The notes beneath the pieces were generated by a model. The model was not told where the DNA came from, did not search any database, and saw only the letters and a list, made by a program, of their open reading frames with translations. 64,000 nucleotides of DNA from Halorientalis marina (lineage in GTDB: Archaea > Halobacteriota > Halobacteria > Halobacteriales > Haloarculaceae), in contig NZ_CP095487.1 in assembly GCF_023028345.1 (NCBI RefSeq), forward strand, positions 1,674,001-1,738,000, in the 5' to 3' direction. The first letter of the stretch is position 1; every line of letters begins with the position of its first letter. Below are positions 8,992 to 16,750 of the stretch, in pieces. The translations under genes and the position numbers were made by a program.

Positions 8992-10427
8992 GCGCGCTCC
9001 CTCCGTTCGGCGCGGTCGTCAAGGATCGCTGCAATACGGTCGCCAGGCCCGACCTCGAAGGCGCTGACACGCGAGAGGCGATCGAGACGCTGGCGGAACG
9101 ACTCGAAGTCACGATATTGGTCGTAGGCCGTATCGAGATCGGCCAACCCGTCCGACCCGAACAAGACCGAAGGGGTCAGAAACACCATGACGTAATTCCC
9201 GTCTTGTTGGGCCAGCGTTGCTGCCTCAAGGACTTCCGCCCGGTTCGTGTCGTCCGTGAATAGCATCGTCCAGACGGCCCCGCCCTCGGGACGAATACGC
9301 GACTGAACGGTCCCGAACAGCGGGTCCTCACGGATACGTTCGACATACTGTTCGGTCGTCTGGAAAAACGGTGCGACCGTACGGGCGAACTGAGTGTCAG
9401 CATCGGCAAGACGACTTGCACTCCGCGCGGCATCCCGCGGTGACCGGGTCATCACGGACTGTCTGGTCCGGCCGTCCGTGGCATCAACAGCAGCTAGGTG
9501 GTCCCGGAGGCGCTCGTAATGGTCGGCGGTAGCACCGGGTTGCGCGGCCGTCGTGACGCCTGCATCACCAACGGTGTAGAGCCCAGCCGGATCGTTCGCC
9601 TCGCTGGCACGGGCGAGGACTGCGAGGGCAACCTCCCGAGCGTAGGCGAGTTTCGTCTCGCCTGCGGGCCCGCTACTCATTGGCGCGCGGTGGTCGACCA
9701 CGAGTGCGACAGTGCGGTCGGTCTCGGTCTCGAACTCTCGTACGTACGGCTCATCAAGCCGTGCCGTTGCCTTCCAGTCAATGCGACTCGCCGCATCACC
9801 TGGTTCGTAGGTCCGGAGTTCCGCCGGTTCGAGTCCGGAGCCGAGTTGACCACTCTCGTGTTCGCCAAACCCCGTCGCGAGCTGCTCGCCACCCCGGCCG
9901 ACGTGAACGTTCCGGGGTGCACGCGGTGCCGTCGCCAGCGTCACCGTCGGCCCGGACGTGACGGTTTCGCTGAACCGGCCATGGGCGTCGGTGAGCGTGA
10001 CTGTCGGTGACTCGAACGTATGTCGGCCCGCGACCGGTGATTCGACCGCGACTGTGGTCGTTGCCTCGGTCCTGCCGGGCGCGAGATCGACTGCCGTCTG
10101 TTCGGTCTCGGGGATCCTGATACCGGCTGGTGGCGACAACCGGGCAGTAAGTGCGGGCGTGGCCGGAGATGTCCGGTCTCGTTCGGCGGTGAGCGTCACC
10201 TGTGCTGACTCCTCGACGGGCACGCGACGCGGGGCGACCGTCTGGCCAATGTTGAGATCTGTTTTGGTTTGCTGGAACGACCAGACGACGTCGAACTGCG
10301 CGGCAAGCACAAACGCGCCGATCAGCGCCGCGCCCACCAGCAAGAGCGGACGCTGAAAAAGCACCGCCCCGCCGGCCAGCAGTGTGCCGGCGAGAACAGT
10401 TTGCCAGAATCGGCGCGTCGGGTCCAT
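8988..10427 (-). CDS. DUF58 / VWA-like protein, MoxR partner
   Basis: A 479-residue protein beginning MDPTRRFWQTVLAG. The start at 10427 is preferred over a Met ten codons upstream because the conserved membrane segment begins just after it. Two N-terminal membrane helices (about residues 8-45) precede an extracytoplasmic beta domain. The hallmark DUF58 block is LRTYEPGDAASRIDWKAT, followed by FETETDRTVALVVDHR, which begins a VWA-like fold. DUF58 proteins are conserved partners of MoxR ATPases. This gene heads a three-gene minus-strand operon that converges on the moxR operon, so the usual single cluster is arranged here as two facing halves. Confidence 0.85.
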   Translation of the reverse strand: MDPTRRFWQTVLAGTLLAGGAVLFQRPLLLVGAALIGAFVLAAQFDVVWSFQQTKTDLNIGQTVAPRRVPVEESAQVTLTAERDRTSPATPALTARLSPPAGIRIPETEQTAVDLAPGRTEATTTVAVESPVAGRHTFESPTVTLTDAHGRFSETVTSGPTVTLATAPRAPRNVHVGRGGEQLATGFGEHESGQLGSGLEPAELRTYEPGDAASRIDWKATARLDEPYVREFETETDRTVALVVDHRAPMSSGPAGETKLAYAREVALAVLARASEANDPAGLYTVGDAGVTTAAQPGATADHYERLRDHLAAVDATDGRTRQSVMTRSPRDAARSASRLADADTQFARTVAPFFQTTEQYVERIREDPLFGTVQSRIRPEGGAVWTMLFTDDTNRAEVLEAATLAQQDGNYVMVFLTPSVLFGSDGLADLDTAYDQYRDFESFRQRLDRLSRVSAFEVGPGDRIAAILDDRAERRERA

Positions 10428-10457
10428 GGCGTAGGTCCGGCACAGCGGCCCATTCAA

Positions 10458-10629
10458 CCTGTTGGTACGAGACTACCGTCTTGGAAATACCGTCACGGGG
10501 ACTCCTTGACCACCGAGGGCGTTAGAAACAATCCGACGGGTAGATTCCCTGTTGGAATCGCCTGGCGAGCTTCAGGCGAACGAAATCACGATGTTCGTGG
10601 GCGGTGTAACCAGTTTTGGGCCTGCTGAA
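10458..10629. other. Intergenic region with hairpin and a possible coding relic
   Basis: An inverted repeat (TCGCCTG...CAGGCGA, around 10558-10579) lies here. On the minus strand a 33-codon frame ending at 10522 reads as plausible protein (TGYTAHEHRDFVRLKLARRF) but has no start and was not recognised. It may be the tail of a lost gene. Confidence 0.3.
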
Positions 10630-11124
10630 TCAATACAGGACGAGTCCATCGTTTGTGGTATACGATGCACGATCTGACTCTGCAACTTCTTGGTTCGTTA
10701 TGGGTTCCCACTCAACGACTCTCCCGTCAGCCGCCACCATGACAACCCACATATGATCGCCATTGCTGATAATACCAGCATCAACACCCGACCGCAGCAG
10801 TAGGGAGAGTAGTTGTAGCGAAAATCCGTTACAGTCGTACTCTTGATAGCGATACGGTGCGTCGATCAACTGGTTTAGGACACGCGCCATCATCGTCGCC
10901 TGCTCGCCGTCCTCGGGTAACAGGTACCGGTCTTGTTGGAACCGCCAGTGAAACATATCGTCTAAACCAAATCGGTCATCTAACCGGTCAACTACCCAAC
11001 TGCATGGTTTTGATCGGGCGGGTAGTCGGTGGCGGTCCGTGTCCGTCGGGCCACTGCCGGGTTGCTGTGACCGACTCGCTCCTGCCATTCCAGCGAGCCC
11101 CTGCATGAATGAACGTCGAAACAT
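10630..11124 (-). CDS. Tat-exported transglutaminase-like protein
   Basis: A 164-residue protein from the Met at 11124. It begins MFRRSFMQGLAGMAG, a twin-arginine (RRSFMQ) type signal, the main export route in haloarchaea. The mature part has YDCNGFSLQLL, GDHMWVVMVAADG and VVEWEP. The spacing Cys...His...acidic resembles the transglutaminase-like/NlpC papain fold (Cys-His-Asp/Glu). I infer a thiol-dependent hydrolase or transferase outside the cell, with no clue to substrate. Fifteen further upstream codons are in frame but would spoil the Tat signal. The protein is short for a transglutaminase-like enzyme and could be a minimal or decayed version. Confidence 0.55.
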   Translation of the reverse strand: MFRRSFMQGLAGMAGASRSQQPGSGPTDTDRHRLPARSKPCSWVVDRLDDRFGLDDMFHWRFQQDRYLLPEDGEQATMMARVLNQLIDAPYRYQEYDCNGFSLQLLSLLLRSGVDAGIISNGDHMWVVMVAADGRVVEWEPITNQEVAESDRASYTTNDGLVLY

Positions 11125-11322
11125 GGAATTTGTGAGTGGGCAGTCTCTCCGTGGGTCAACCGTGGTCATCCTCAGCTATTGTTACGATGGCTATATTCCG
11201 GACTGCCAGTCAGTAGGCAGCCTATATCCGGGTTACAACTCCGAAACTCTCGACGCTCGTAGCCACGGCTGGGGTTGGATACTTCATAATATCATTAGGT
11301 GAATGGTTTCTATATACTGACG

Positions 11323-11712
11323 ATGCCTCGTGGGTTCGACAGGGAACGTACCACCGTCCACAAACTCCAGTACCACTTCATCTGGTGCCCGAAGTACCGC
11401 AAATCGGTGCTTGACGGCGAGGTACGCGACCGTCTCGAAGAACTCATCGAGGAGAAAGCCGACGAACTCGGGTTAGAGATACTGGAGTTAGCGATTCGTC
11501 CTGACCACGTCCACTTGTTCATCACGGGCGACCCGCCGCTCGCCCCAAACAAGATCATGCAACAGGTCAAGGGCTACTCCTCGCGCCACCTCCGCGACGA
11601 GTTCGACTTCGGCCTGCCGTCGCTGTGCACACGCTCGTACTTCGTCTCAAGTGCGGGCGACGTATCCAGTGAGGTCATCGAGGAATACATCGACGCCCAA
11701 GCAGGTGAATAA
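11323..11712 (+). CDS. tnpA: IS200/IS605 TnpA, Y1 HUH transposase
   Basis: A 129-residue single-strand DNA transposase. The HUH metal-binding motif is DHVHLF (His62 and His64). The catalytic tyrosine is Tyr122 in IEEYIDAQ, after the family-typical CTRSYFVSSAGDVSS. Length equals that of normal IS200 TnpA. The start MPRGFD at 11323 is chosen over a Met eight codons upstream because family members begin close to this point. TnpA excises and reinserts the element as a circle by recognising end hairpins. It appears intact, so it could act in trans even though its own right-end hairpin is disrupted. Confidence 0.95.
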   Translation: MPRGFDRERTTVHKLQYHFIWCPKYRKSVLDGEVRDRLEELIEEKADELGLEILELAIRPDHVHLFITGDPPLAPNKIMQQVKGYSSRHLRDEFDFGLPSLCTRSYFVSSAGDVSSEVIEEYIDAQAGE

Positions 11713-11714
11713 CG

Positions 11715-12881
11715 ATGCAACGGACCGTCTCGACCACGGTGCGGGTCAAACTCCACTCGCTGACTAACAGGAAAGCCGATCTGCTCGCCCGTGAGTACAA
11801 GGCATTCCAGACCGCGGTTCACGGCGGAGACGCCAACCTCTACTCCGCGACCGACCAGCAGGCGTCGAAAGTCCAGCGACAGAAAGACCCGAACCACGAC
11901 ACCGAACAACCCGTCGTCCTTCGCAACGACGTGTTCGACACGGCTCACGACGAAGATACCGTTCTCTCGTCGTGGTGGGTGAAAGTCCCCGTCTACGACC
12001 CCGAGCGGGGACGGGGCAACTCCATCTGGTGTCCCGCCTACGTCCCGCACAAGGACGAACAACTCGTCCATGAGGGCAACGTTCGGGACAGCGAACTGGT
12101 GCGCCGTGACGGTGACTGGTACGTCCACCTCGTCGTCAAACGGTCTGTGACCGTTGCCGACGAGTATGACGACGTGCTGGCGATCGACATGGGCGCACGA
12201 TGGGCCGCCACCTGCGCGTTCCTCTCCGACCGCAACACCACCTTCTACGGGGAGGAAGTCCGTCGTATCCGCGAACACTACAAGCAGTTGCGAAAGTCCA
12301 TCGGGAAGGCGAAACCCCGACAGGGGCAGCAGGTGGTGGAACGTATCGGTGACGCTGAAGCACGGAAGGTGGACGACCGTCTCCACAAGATTGCTCGCCA
12401 GATTGTGGCGGACGCTGAGAAGCGAAACGCGGTCATCGTCGTGGGCGACCTCGGTGGGATTCGCAAAGACAACGACAAAGGGCGGTACGTCAACGACAAG
12501 ACCCACAAGATGCCGTTCGCCCGCCTGCTCAACTACATCGAGTACAAAGCCCACGACGCAGGCATCGACGTGCAGTTGGTCGAAGAATACGACACGTCGC
12601 AGACATGCAACTGCTGTGCCTGCGAGGGCATCCGTGAGACGCAGGGACGCTTCGAGTGTCCCGAGTGTGGACTGGACGACAATGCGGACAAGAACGGTGC
12701 GTTGAATATTGGCAAACGAGCCTTGGGCAAGTTCTCGAAACCGCTGTCCGAGGCGGGGGCTGTACTGGCACAGCCCGAAACGCAGGTCATCGTCCACCGT
12801 GACGAGGAACCTGCGAACCTCTCCGTATCCGTGGGCTCAACCCCCAGTGGGGGAACCCCACGGCGTTACAGTAGTTGCTGA
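11715..12881 (+). CDS. tnpB: TnpB RNA-guided endonuclease with relocated RuvC-II acid; C-terminus altered by ISH3-like insertion
   Basis: A 388-residue TnpB/OrfB. RuvC-I Asp158 lies in VLAIDMGARW and RuvC-III Asp325 in NADKNGALNI. A zinc finger uses Cys298/300/301 and Cys315/318. At RuvC-II the usual Glu of VxEDL is Gly244 (VVGDLGGIR). Glu290/Glu291 in LVEEYDTSQTC, about 46 residues on, matches the alternative glutamate reported for Fanzor and a subset of TnpB. The last codons YSSC and the TGA come from the ISH3-like terminal repeat; without it the frame ends CGG CGT TAG. The protein is thus nearly full length. The guide-RNA scaffold normally encoded at the 3' end is interrupted. Confidence 0.92.
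   Translation: MQRTVSTTVRVKLHSLTNRKADLLAREYKAFQTAVHGGDANLYSATDQQASKVQRQKDPNHDTEQPVVLRNDVFDTAHDEDTVLSSWWVKVPVYDPERGRGNSIWCPAYVPHKDEQLVHEGNVRDSELVRRDGDWYVHLVVKRSVTVADEYDDVLAIDMGARWAATCAFLSDRNTTFYGEEVRRIREHYKQLRKSIGKAKPRQGQQVVERIGDAEARKVDDRLHKIARQIVADAEKRNAVIVVGDLGGIRKDNDKGRYVNDKTHKMPFARLLNYIEYKAHDAGIDVQLVEEYDTSQTCNCCACEGIRETQGRFECPECGLDDNADKNGALNIGKRALGKFSKPLSEAGAVLAQPETQVIVHRDEEPANLSVSVGSTPSGGTPRRYSSC
12829..12864 (+). repeat. Right-end palindromes of the IS200/IS605 element (left arms)
   Basis: CCGTGGG at 12829-12835 can pair with CCCACGG at 12857-12863 around an inner CCCCCA/TGGGGG stem. The same right arm, CCCACGGC (12857-12864), can pair with GCCGTGGG now at 14248-14255. These alternative folds are the transposase recognition and probable guide-RNA 3' structure; the second is cut by the ISH3-like insertion. 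Confidence 0.75.
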
Positions 12882-14243
12882 TTCGACCGCGAGAGCTGTT
12901 GGAGAGGCGTCGTGTCTTCAGGCTCATTCACGATCGACGTTATCGTCCGAGGAGAGCGGTTGCTGACTGCCGGCCAAGAACCTCCGACGAGGATTGTTCT
13001 GGCAGTCTCGCCAGTAGCCAGCGGCGTCCTGCCTCGGGCAGACGACCCGAGTCAGCCGCCGAGTGACACGCTATCCGTCCGGAATTGGGCCGAGAAACTG
13101 CCGGAACAGGGCGGTCGGGAGGACGGGAGTGCTCCCGACCGCCCGATCCGATGTGAGTAGCAGGTTCGTCACCACCCACAGATTGTAGAGTGCCACGGCA
13201 AACAGAAAGTAGAATAGCCGAACAGAGAACGTCGGTGACGACGTTCTCGGGAGAAACTCCGTGACCTTTCGATAGGATGTTTCGATGCCCCACCGACGGC
13301 GGTAGGCTTCTGCCAGCGGTTGAGCGAGGTCACGCGTGACCTCGCGGTTGGTGACCAGGCAGAAGTGATCGTCCGCACGGGAGCGATGCGGAACGACGAC
13401 GAGCCGGACTGTCGTCCGGCCCGTCGGTGGGTTCGACCGCGCCATCTCGTACTCTGTGACGAATGTGTCGTCGTCGTGGTCGGTGATGAACCGCTGTATT
13501 TTCCGTGTCTGTGGCGCACGCATCACAAATTCGACGCCCAGTTCCTCGAGCGTCAACGCGAGATGGACGCGGTAGAAACCGCGATCAAGGTAGACGCGAT
13601 TGATCTCGACGTACTCCCGCGCCTGGGAGACGAGTTGGCGGAGTGCGTCCGCCAACTCGTCGGTATCATCGCCGTCCAGCGCTACCCAGCCAAGCGTGAA
13701 TCGGACGCTCGGATCGACAATACAGATGGTGGCGAATTTGTAGGCACAGTCGGTTCCCTGGTCGGGATCAGTCCGTGAAACGTGCGGTGTCTCTGTGTCG
13801 CCGTAGTACAGCCAGTCGTGAACGTCGATCGCAACGTCGACGGGACGTGTGAACAGGCGGTTGCGGGCTGCTTCGGCGAGGACAGCATCGCGGACGCGGT
13901 CGAACTGATCGTCGACCGCGTCCGCGTCAAGTCCACGAAGATGATACAGCAGCGCTCTTGCTAGTGGATTCCGTGACTCGGCTCCAACATCTACATCGTC
14001 ACCACGAGCGAGTTGGTAGGCTTTCGCGCCAGCGTTGGCAAACTCGTTGTCGAAGGCAATCCGAGCGAGGACTCGCTGGAAGTCCTCGCTCGGATAGGTG
14101 CCGTTGTCCGCAACATCGAACTCAAGCTCCGGCAACAGCAGTGACGACGCCGCTCGACTCACCTGTTTTGCCTCGCTTGTCTCGACCATATCGAGACAAC
14201 GACCGCGACGACAATCGCTTCTCTCCCACTTCAGCAACTACTG
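12869..14243 (-). mobile_element. ISH3-like insertion sequence, 1375 bp, with 13-bp terminal repeats
   Basis: CAGTAGTTGCTGA at 12869-12881 is perfectly inverted at 14231-14243. Both ends are flanked by GTTA (12865-12868 and 14244-14247), a 4-bp target duplication consistent with the ISH3 family. The transposase gene inside reads on the minus strand. The target is the GTTA loop of the IS200/IS605 right-end hairpin and also the tnpB stop codon. The element looks complete and possibly active. Confidence 0.9.
13071..14189 (-). CDS. ISH3-family DDE transposase
   Basis: A 372-residue protein from MVETSEAKQ. The DDE catalytic set is visible: Asp in VAIDVHDWLYYGD, Asp in VYLDRGFYR, and Glu in GIETSYRKVTEF. 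The last two blocks are the YLDRGF and ETSYR signatures of haloarchaeal ISH3-type transposases. A hydrophobic C-terminal stretch (VRLFYFLFAVALYNLWVV) is also family-typical. Length fits the family. The frame extends 16 codons further upstream, but the start at 14189 leaves a normal short leader inside the element. It would cut and paste the element through its 13-bp inverted repeats. Confidence 0.88.
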   Translation of the reverse strand: MVETSEAKQVSRAASSLLLPELEFDVADNGTYPSEDFQRVLARIAFDNEFANAGAKAYQLARGDDVDVGAESRNPLARALLYHLRGLDADAVDDQFDRVRDAVLAEAARNRLFTRPVDVAIDVHDWLYYGDTETPHVSRTDPDQGTDCAYKFATICIVDPSVRFTLGWVALDGDDTDELADALRQLVSQAREYVEINRVYLDRGFYRVHLALTLEELGVEFVMRAPQTRKIQRFITDHDDDTFVTEYEMARSNPPTGRTTVRLVVVPHRSRADDHFCLVTNREVTRDLAQPLAEAYRRRWGIETSYRKVTEFLPRTSSPTFSVRLFYFLFAVALYNLWVVTNLLLTSDRAVGSTPVLPTALFRQFLGPIPDG

Positions 14244-14261
14244 GTTAGCCGTGGGAGGATG

Positions 14262-14504
14262 TCAGAGCGGGTGCAAGTTCAGAACAACTCGACGACAGTG
14301 CTCGAATCCCAGCGTCTACGGCGGTCCGGGACGACGCTCGCACACACCGATTCTTGTCAGCGCGAGTATGCGGTCCAGCCGACGATGCCCGGCCAACGGC
14401 TCCGGCTTGCATTTCTCCTCTATCGCGGCTCAGTGCCGGCTGCACCGTCCGTGGAGAACGCGTATCGGGAGATACACCTGTGGATCAACGTGACTGATAG
14501 TTGA
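14262..14504 (+). pseudogene. DUF1616-family C-terminal fragment
   Basis: About 80 codons directly after the IS200/IS605 right end encode RVQVQNNSTTVLESQRL...RLRLAFLLYRG...NAYREIHLWINVTD and a stop. The ending resembles the C-terminus of the protein at 26224-26685 (RYRLRFLLFN...TTRLWIHVSD), the extracytoplasmic DUF1616 domain of haloarchaeal membrane proteins. The upstream part, which normally includes several membrane helices, is not found left of the element on this strand. The gene was therefore truncated by insertion followed by deletion or rearrangement. It has no start of its own and is probably not expressed. Confidence 0.6.
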
Positions 14505-14660
14505 TCCGCTACAGGACGATGGCCGTGGAAGGAAATTATTTCCTACTACAATGTACAGGGAGCATCGTACGTTCTTTAATTACTCTTCGGGGAATTCAGC
14601 TAGCTCGCAGTGAACGGTGAGGTTTGTCAATGGCCTCTCGGTCTGGCTGAGGTTAGGAGC

Positions 14661-15227
14661 TCAACTGTCCAGACGATCTCGAACACTACGCTGAACGGCT
14701 CCAATCCCAAGAGTTCCTGATTTAACCCACACAACTATCGCGACCACGAACAACCCGAATTGAAATGATACGTACGGGTCCAGAGTAAACGCCAGGAAAT
14801 GTTGCGCGAAGGAACTGTCGTTCGAGTACGGAGGTGCAGCCAGCAGCGGCCATAGCAGGTATGTCGTCCATTGTATCTGTCCCCACTGACCCTGTAACAA
14901 CCCGATTACCACATCTGGACCGAGATCTACCAAGTTATGCGACACGATTCCGACACCCAGCGTAACAGCAACCTCTTCGCGCTGGATACGGCGAGTGATC
15001 CAGTAGGTGACTGCCACAACAGCCAGCGCCGTGAATAAGGAGTGCATTAATGACCGGCCGGACGGCAACACTGCGAACGTCCACGCCAGCGGCTTGTCGA
15101 CGAGATCAGGCAGTTGGCTACCGAGCACGACAGAGATCAATGGCCACCATCGTTGCTCATCCCCGCGCAACCGCACGATTGCGACGTATGACAGATACGC
15201 GACGGCTAAGTGCCCCCACGGCCACAT
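14661..15227 (-). CDS. Membrane-bound metal-dependent hydrolase (YdjM/DUF457-like)
   Basis: A 188-residue polytopic protein starting MWPWGHLAVAYLSY. Family features are the early His in WGHLAVAY, LPDLVDKPLAW, the H in RSLMHSLFTA, and GIVSHNLVDLGPD, giving scattered His/Asp residues at membrane helix ends. These proteins are annotated as metal-dependent hydrolases and often sit among haloarchaeal glycosylation genes; the substrate is unknown. A relative lies at 25143-25655. After the TGA the same frame stays open for another 28 codons (NLSQTERPLTNLTVHCELAE), so the present stop could be a nonsense mutation in a longer gene; this is weak. Confidence 0.7.
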   Translation of the reverse strand: MWPWGHLAVAYLSYVAIVRLRGDEQRWWPLISVVLGSQLPDLVDKPLAWTFAVLPSGRSLMHSLFTALAVVAVTYWITRRIQREEVAVTLGVGIVSHNLVDLGPDVVIGLLQGQWGQIQWTTYLLWPLLAAPPYSNDSSFAQHFLAFTLDPYVSFQFGLFVVAIVVWVKSGTLGIGAVQRSVRDRLDS

Positions 15228-15335
15228 TCCCGTTTCTTTCTAACCAAGGGTTGTGACCCTTTTGTCTGACGCGTACCCAGATGACCCCCTCTGCGGCCTG
15301 ACGCTCGTGACATCCGGTCACCGGGACGTGAACTA

Positions 15336-15379
15336 CCCCTGCCTACTCACCCGCTACCGCGGGTTCCTTGAGGCAGGGG
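15336..15379 (-). repeat. Right-end hairpin of the interrupted tnpB element
   Basis: On the minus strand the arms CCCCTGCCT and AGGCAGGGG enclose an inner hairpin ACCCGC-GGTA-GCGGGT. The tnpB stop codon lies inside the structure, as expected where the tnpB 3' end and the guide RNA overlap. This end looks intact. Confidence 0.8.
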
Positions 15380-16527
15380 CTTCCTGTTTCGACGACGCGA
15401 CTTGCAGACACCTCTCGGAAGTCATCAGTATCCACAGCGGTCGCAGTCTCCGCAGGCGTTGTCGCTTCGGAGTGAACCACTCCTAGCTTTTCCAGACCAC
15501 GCTCCCAGACGTTCAACGCGGCGTTGTAATCACGGTCGGTTTCAAACCCGCAACTCGGACAGCTGTGCTCTCGCACCCACAGCGGTTTCTCGGTGTTCAC
15601 ACCACACTGATTGCATTCTTTCGTCGTATCTTCCGGACCAACTTCCACGACGTGACACCCACGCTTTCGACCGTGGTGTTCGAGGATGGTGATGAAGTCT
15701 CGCCACCCAACTTCGTGGGTGTTCCGCCCGTTCCGCTTACCTTCCAGCATCCCTTTCACATTCAGGTCTTCCACGAACACGGCGTCGTACTCGCTGGTGT
15801 AGAACGCCGCAAGTTTGTGCTTGAAGTCCAGTTTCTTCTGCCGCATCCGCTTGTGGACTTCAGCCACTGTCCGGCGCTGACTTTCCCAGTTGTTCGACCG
15901 GTGTTCTTTCCGGGAGAGAGTCCGTTGCTCCCACTCCAAGCGCTCACGGTCGTCGGATAGGTCGAGGCGGCTGATCTGCCGTCCATCGGAATCGTGGATG
16001 TACGTGAGGATGCCCAGGTCGATCCCGACAGTATCATCGGTGTCTATCTCTGCTGGATCGGGTTTCTCGGGGGCTTTCTGTTCGACGTTGAGACAGGCGT
16101 ACCACGCACCAGTCCGGTCTTTCTTCACCGTGACGTGTTTCACGTCAGTGTCGTCTGGGAGCGGTCGGTGAAGTCGGATAGGAACGTCGATGTTATCACC
16201 GTTCACTTTCTTGAGCGTCAGCGTTCCACGTCCGTTGGGGCCACTCTTCTCATCGAGTTCGAAACCACGCTGGCGATACGTGAAACTCCGGTACTCGTCG
16301 GGACTCTTCCAGTTCAACGATCCGACAGAGTAGCCGTTCTCTTTCAGTTTGCCGAGATTTTCGATGTTGGTGGCGATCTGCTCGACGGCTTGCTGAAGCA
16401 CTGTCGAGTAGACGTTGTTGAGGTCGGTCCACCAGTCTTTCAGATCCGGAATCTCGTCACGGACCTTCGTGACGCGCTGTTTCACCGTGCCTGCCGTTTC
16501 GGGAATCCGGTTGTAGCGGTGCAGACT
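15343..16527 (-). pseudogene. tnpB: tnpB main body (residues 33 onward), separated from its N-terminus
   Basis: The frame carries 394 codons of a canonical haloarchaeal TnpB: RuvC-I Asp in TVGIDLGILTYIH, RuvC-II Glu in AVFVEDLNVKGM, zinc finger CNQC...CPSC, and RuvC-III Asp in DRDYNAALNV. The first native residues are SLHRYNRIPE. The 5' 32 codons lie 2 kb away at 18593-18688. Joining them through the TGTGG duplication restores AAC CAC AGT CTG (NHSL) in frame, giving a 426-residue protein. An in-frame ATG at 16614 inside the inserted element could start a fusion product lacking the native N-terminus. Unlike the tnpB at 11715, the RuvC-II Glu is in its normal place. Confidence 0.9.
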
Positions 16528-16694
16528 GTGGTACCCTGTTGCACGTTCAAAATTAATTCGCCAGAGGGCACAGTTGAGCCTGAATCTGGCCCAGCGGTGA
16601 TGAGTCGGCCACATATGTTACGCACAATCTGATAGATACGCCTGAATAACCCAACTATCTACCCCAACCAGTCAGTATTCAATCACGAATACGA

Positions 16695-16724
16695 GCCGCC
16701 TGAGAGCGATGCCTCTCAGGCGGC
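16695..16724 (-). terminator. Hairpin downstream of the transposase gene
   Basis: A perfect 12-bp stem, GCCGCCTGAGAG and CTCTCAGGCGGC, with a 6-base loop lies about 27 bp past the transposase stop. It could terminate transcription or insulate the element. No strong T-run follows. Confidence 0.5.
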
Positions 16725-16750
16725 GCTATCTGGCCGGTTGCCCGGACCAG

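Larger units (their letters stand above)
11240..14263 (+). mobile_element. IS200/IS605-type element carrying tnpA and tnpB, split by an ISH3-like element
   Basis: The element contains a Y1 transposase gene and a tnpB gene two bases apart in the same direction. Its right end folds into the hairpin CCCACGGC-GTTA-GCCGTGGG once the ISH3-like insertion (12869-14243 plus one GTTA copy) is removed, and then runs GAGGATGTCA to about 14263. The right end lies against a truncated DUF1616 gene, so insertion or deletion destroyed that gene. The left boundary near 11240 is approximate; a short palindrome (AGCCACGGCT) there may be part of the left-end structure. Elements of this class move as single strands recognised through such hairpins. 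Confidence 0.8.

Noticed and set aside
10522..10622. Minus-strand coding-like piece TGYTAHEHRDFVRLKL
   Set aside because: It has no start and no family I recognise; kept only as a remark on the intergenic region.
11574..12797. 407-codon frame antisense to tnpB
   Set aside because: Its composition (Val/Phe/Asp/His) is the mirror of tnpB codon bias, with no recognisable motif.
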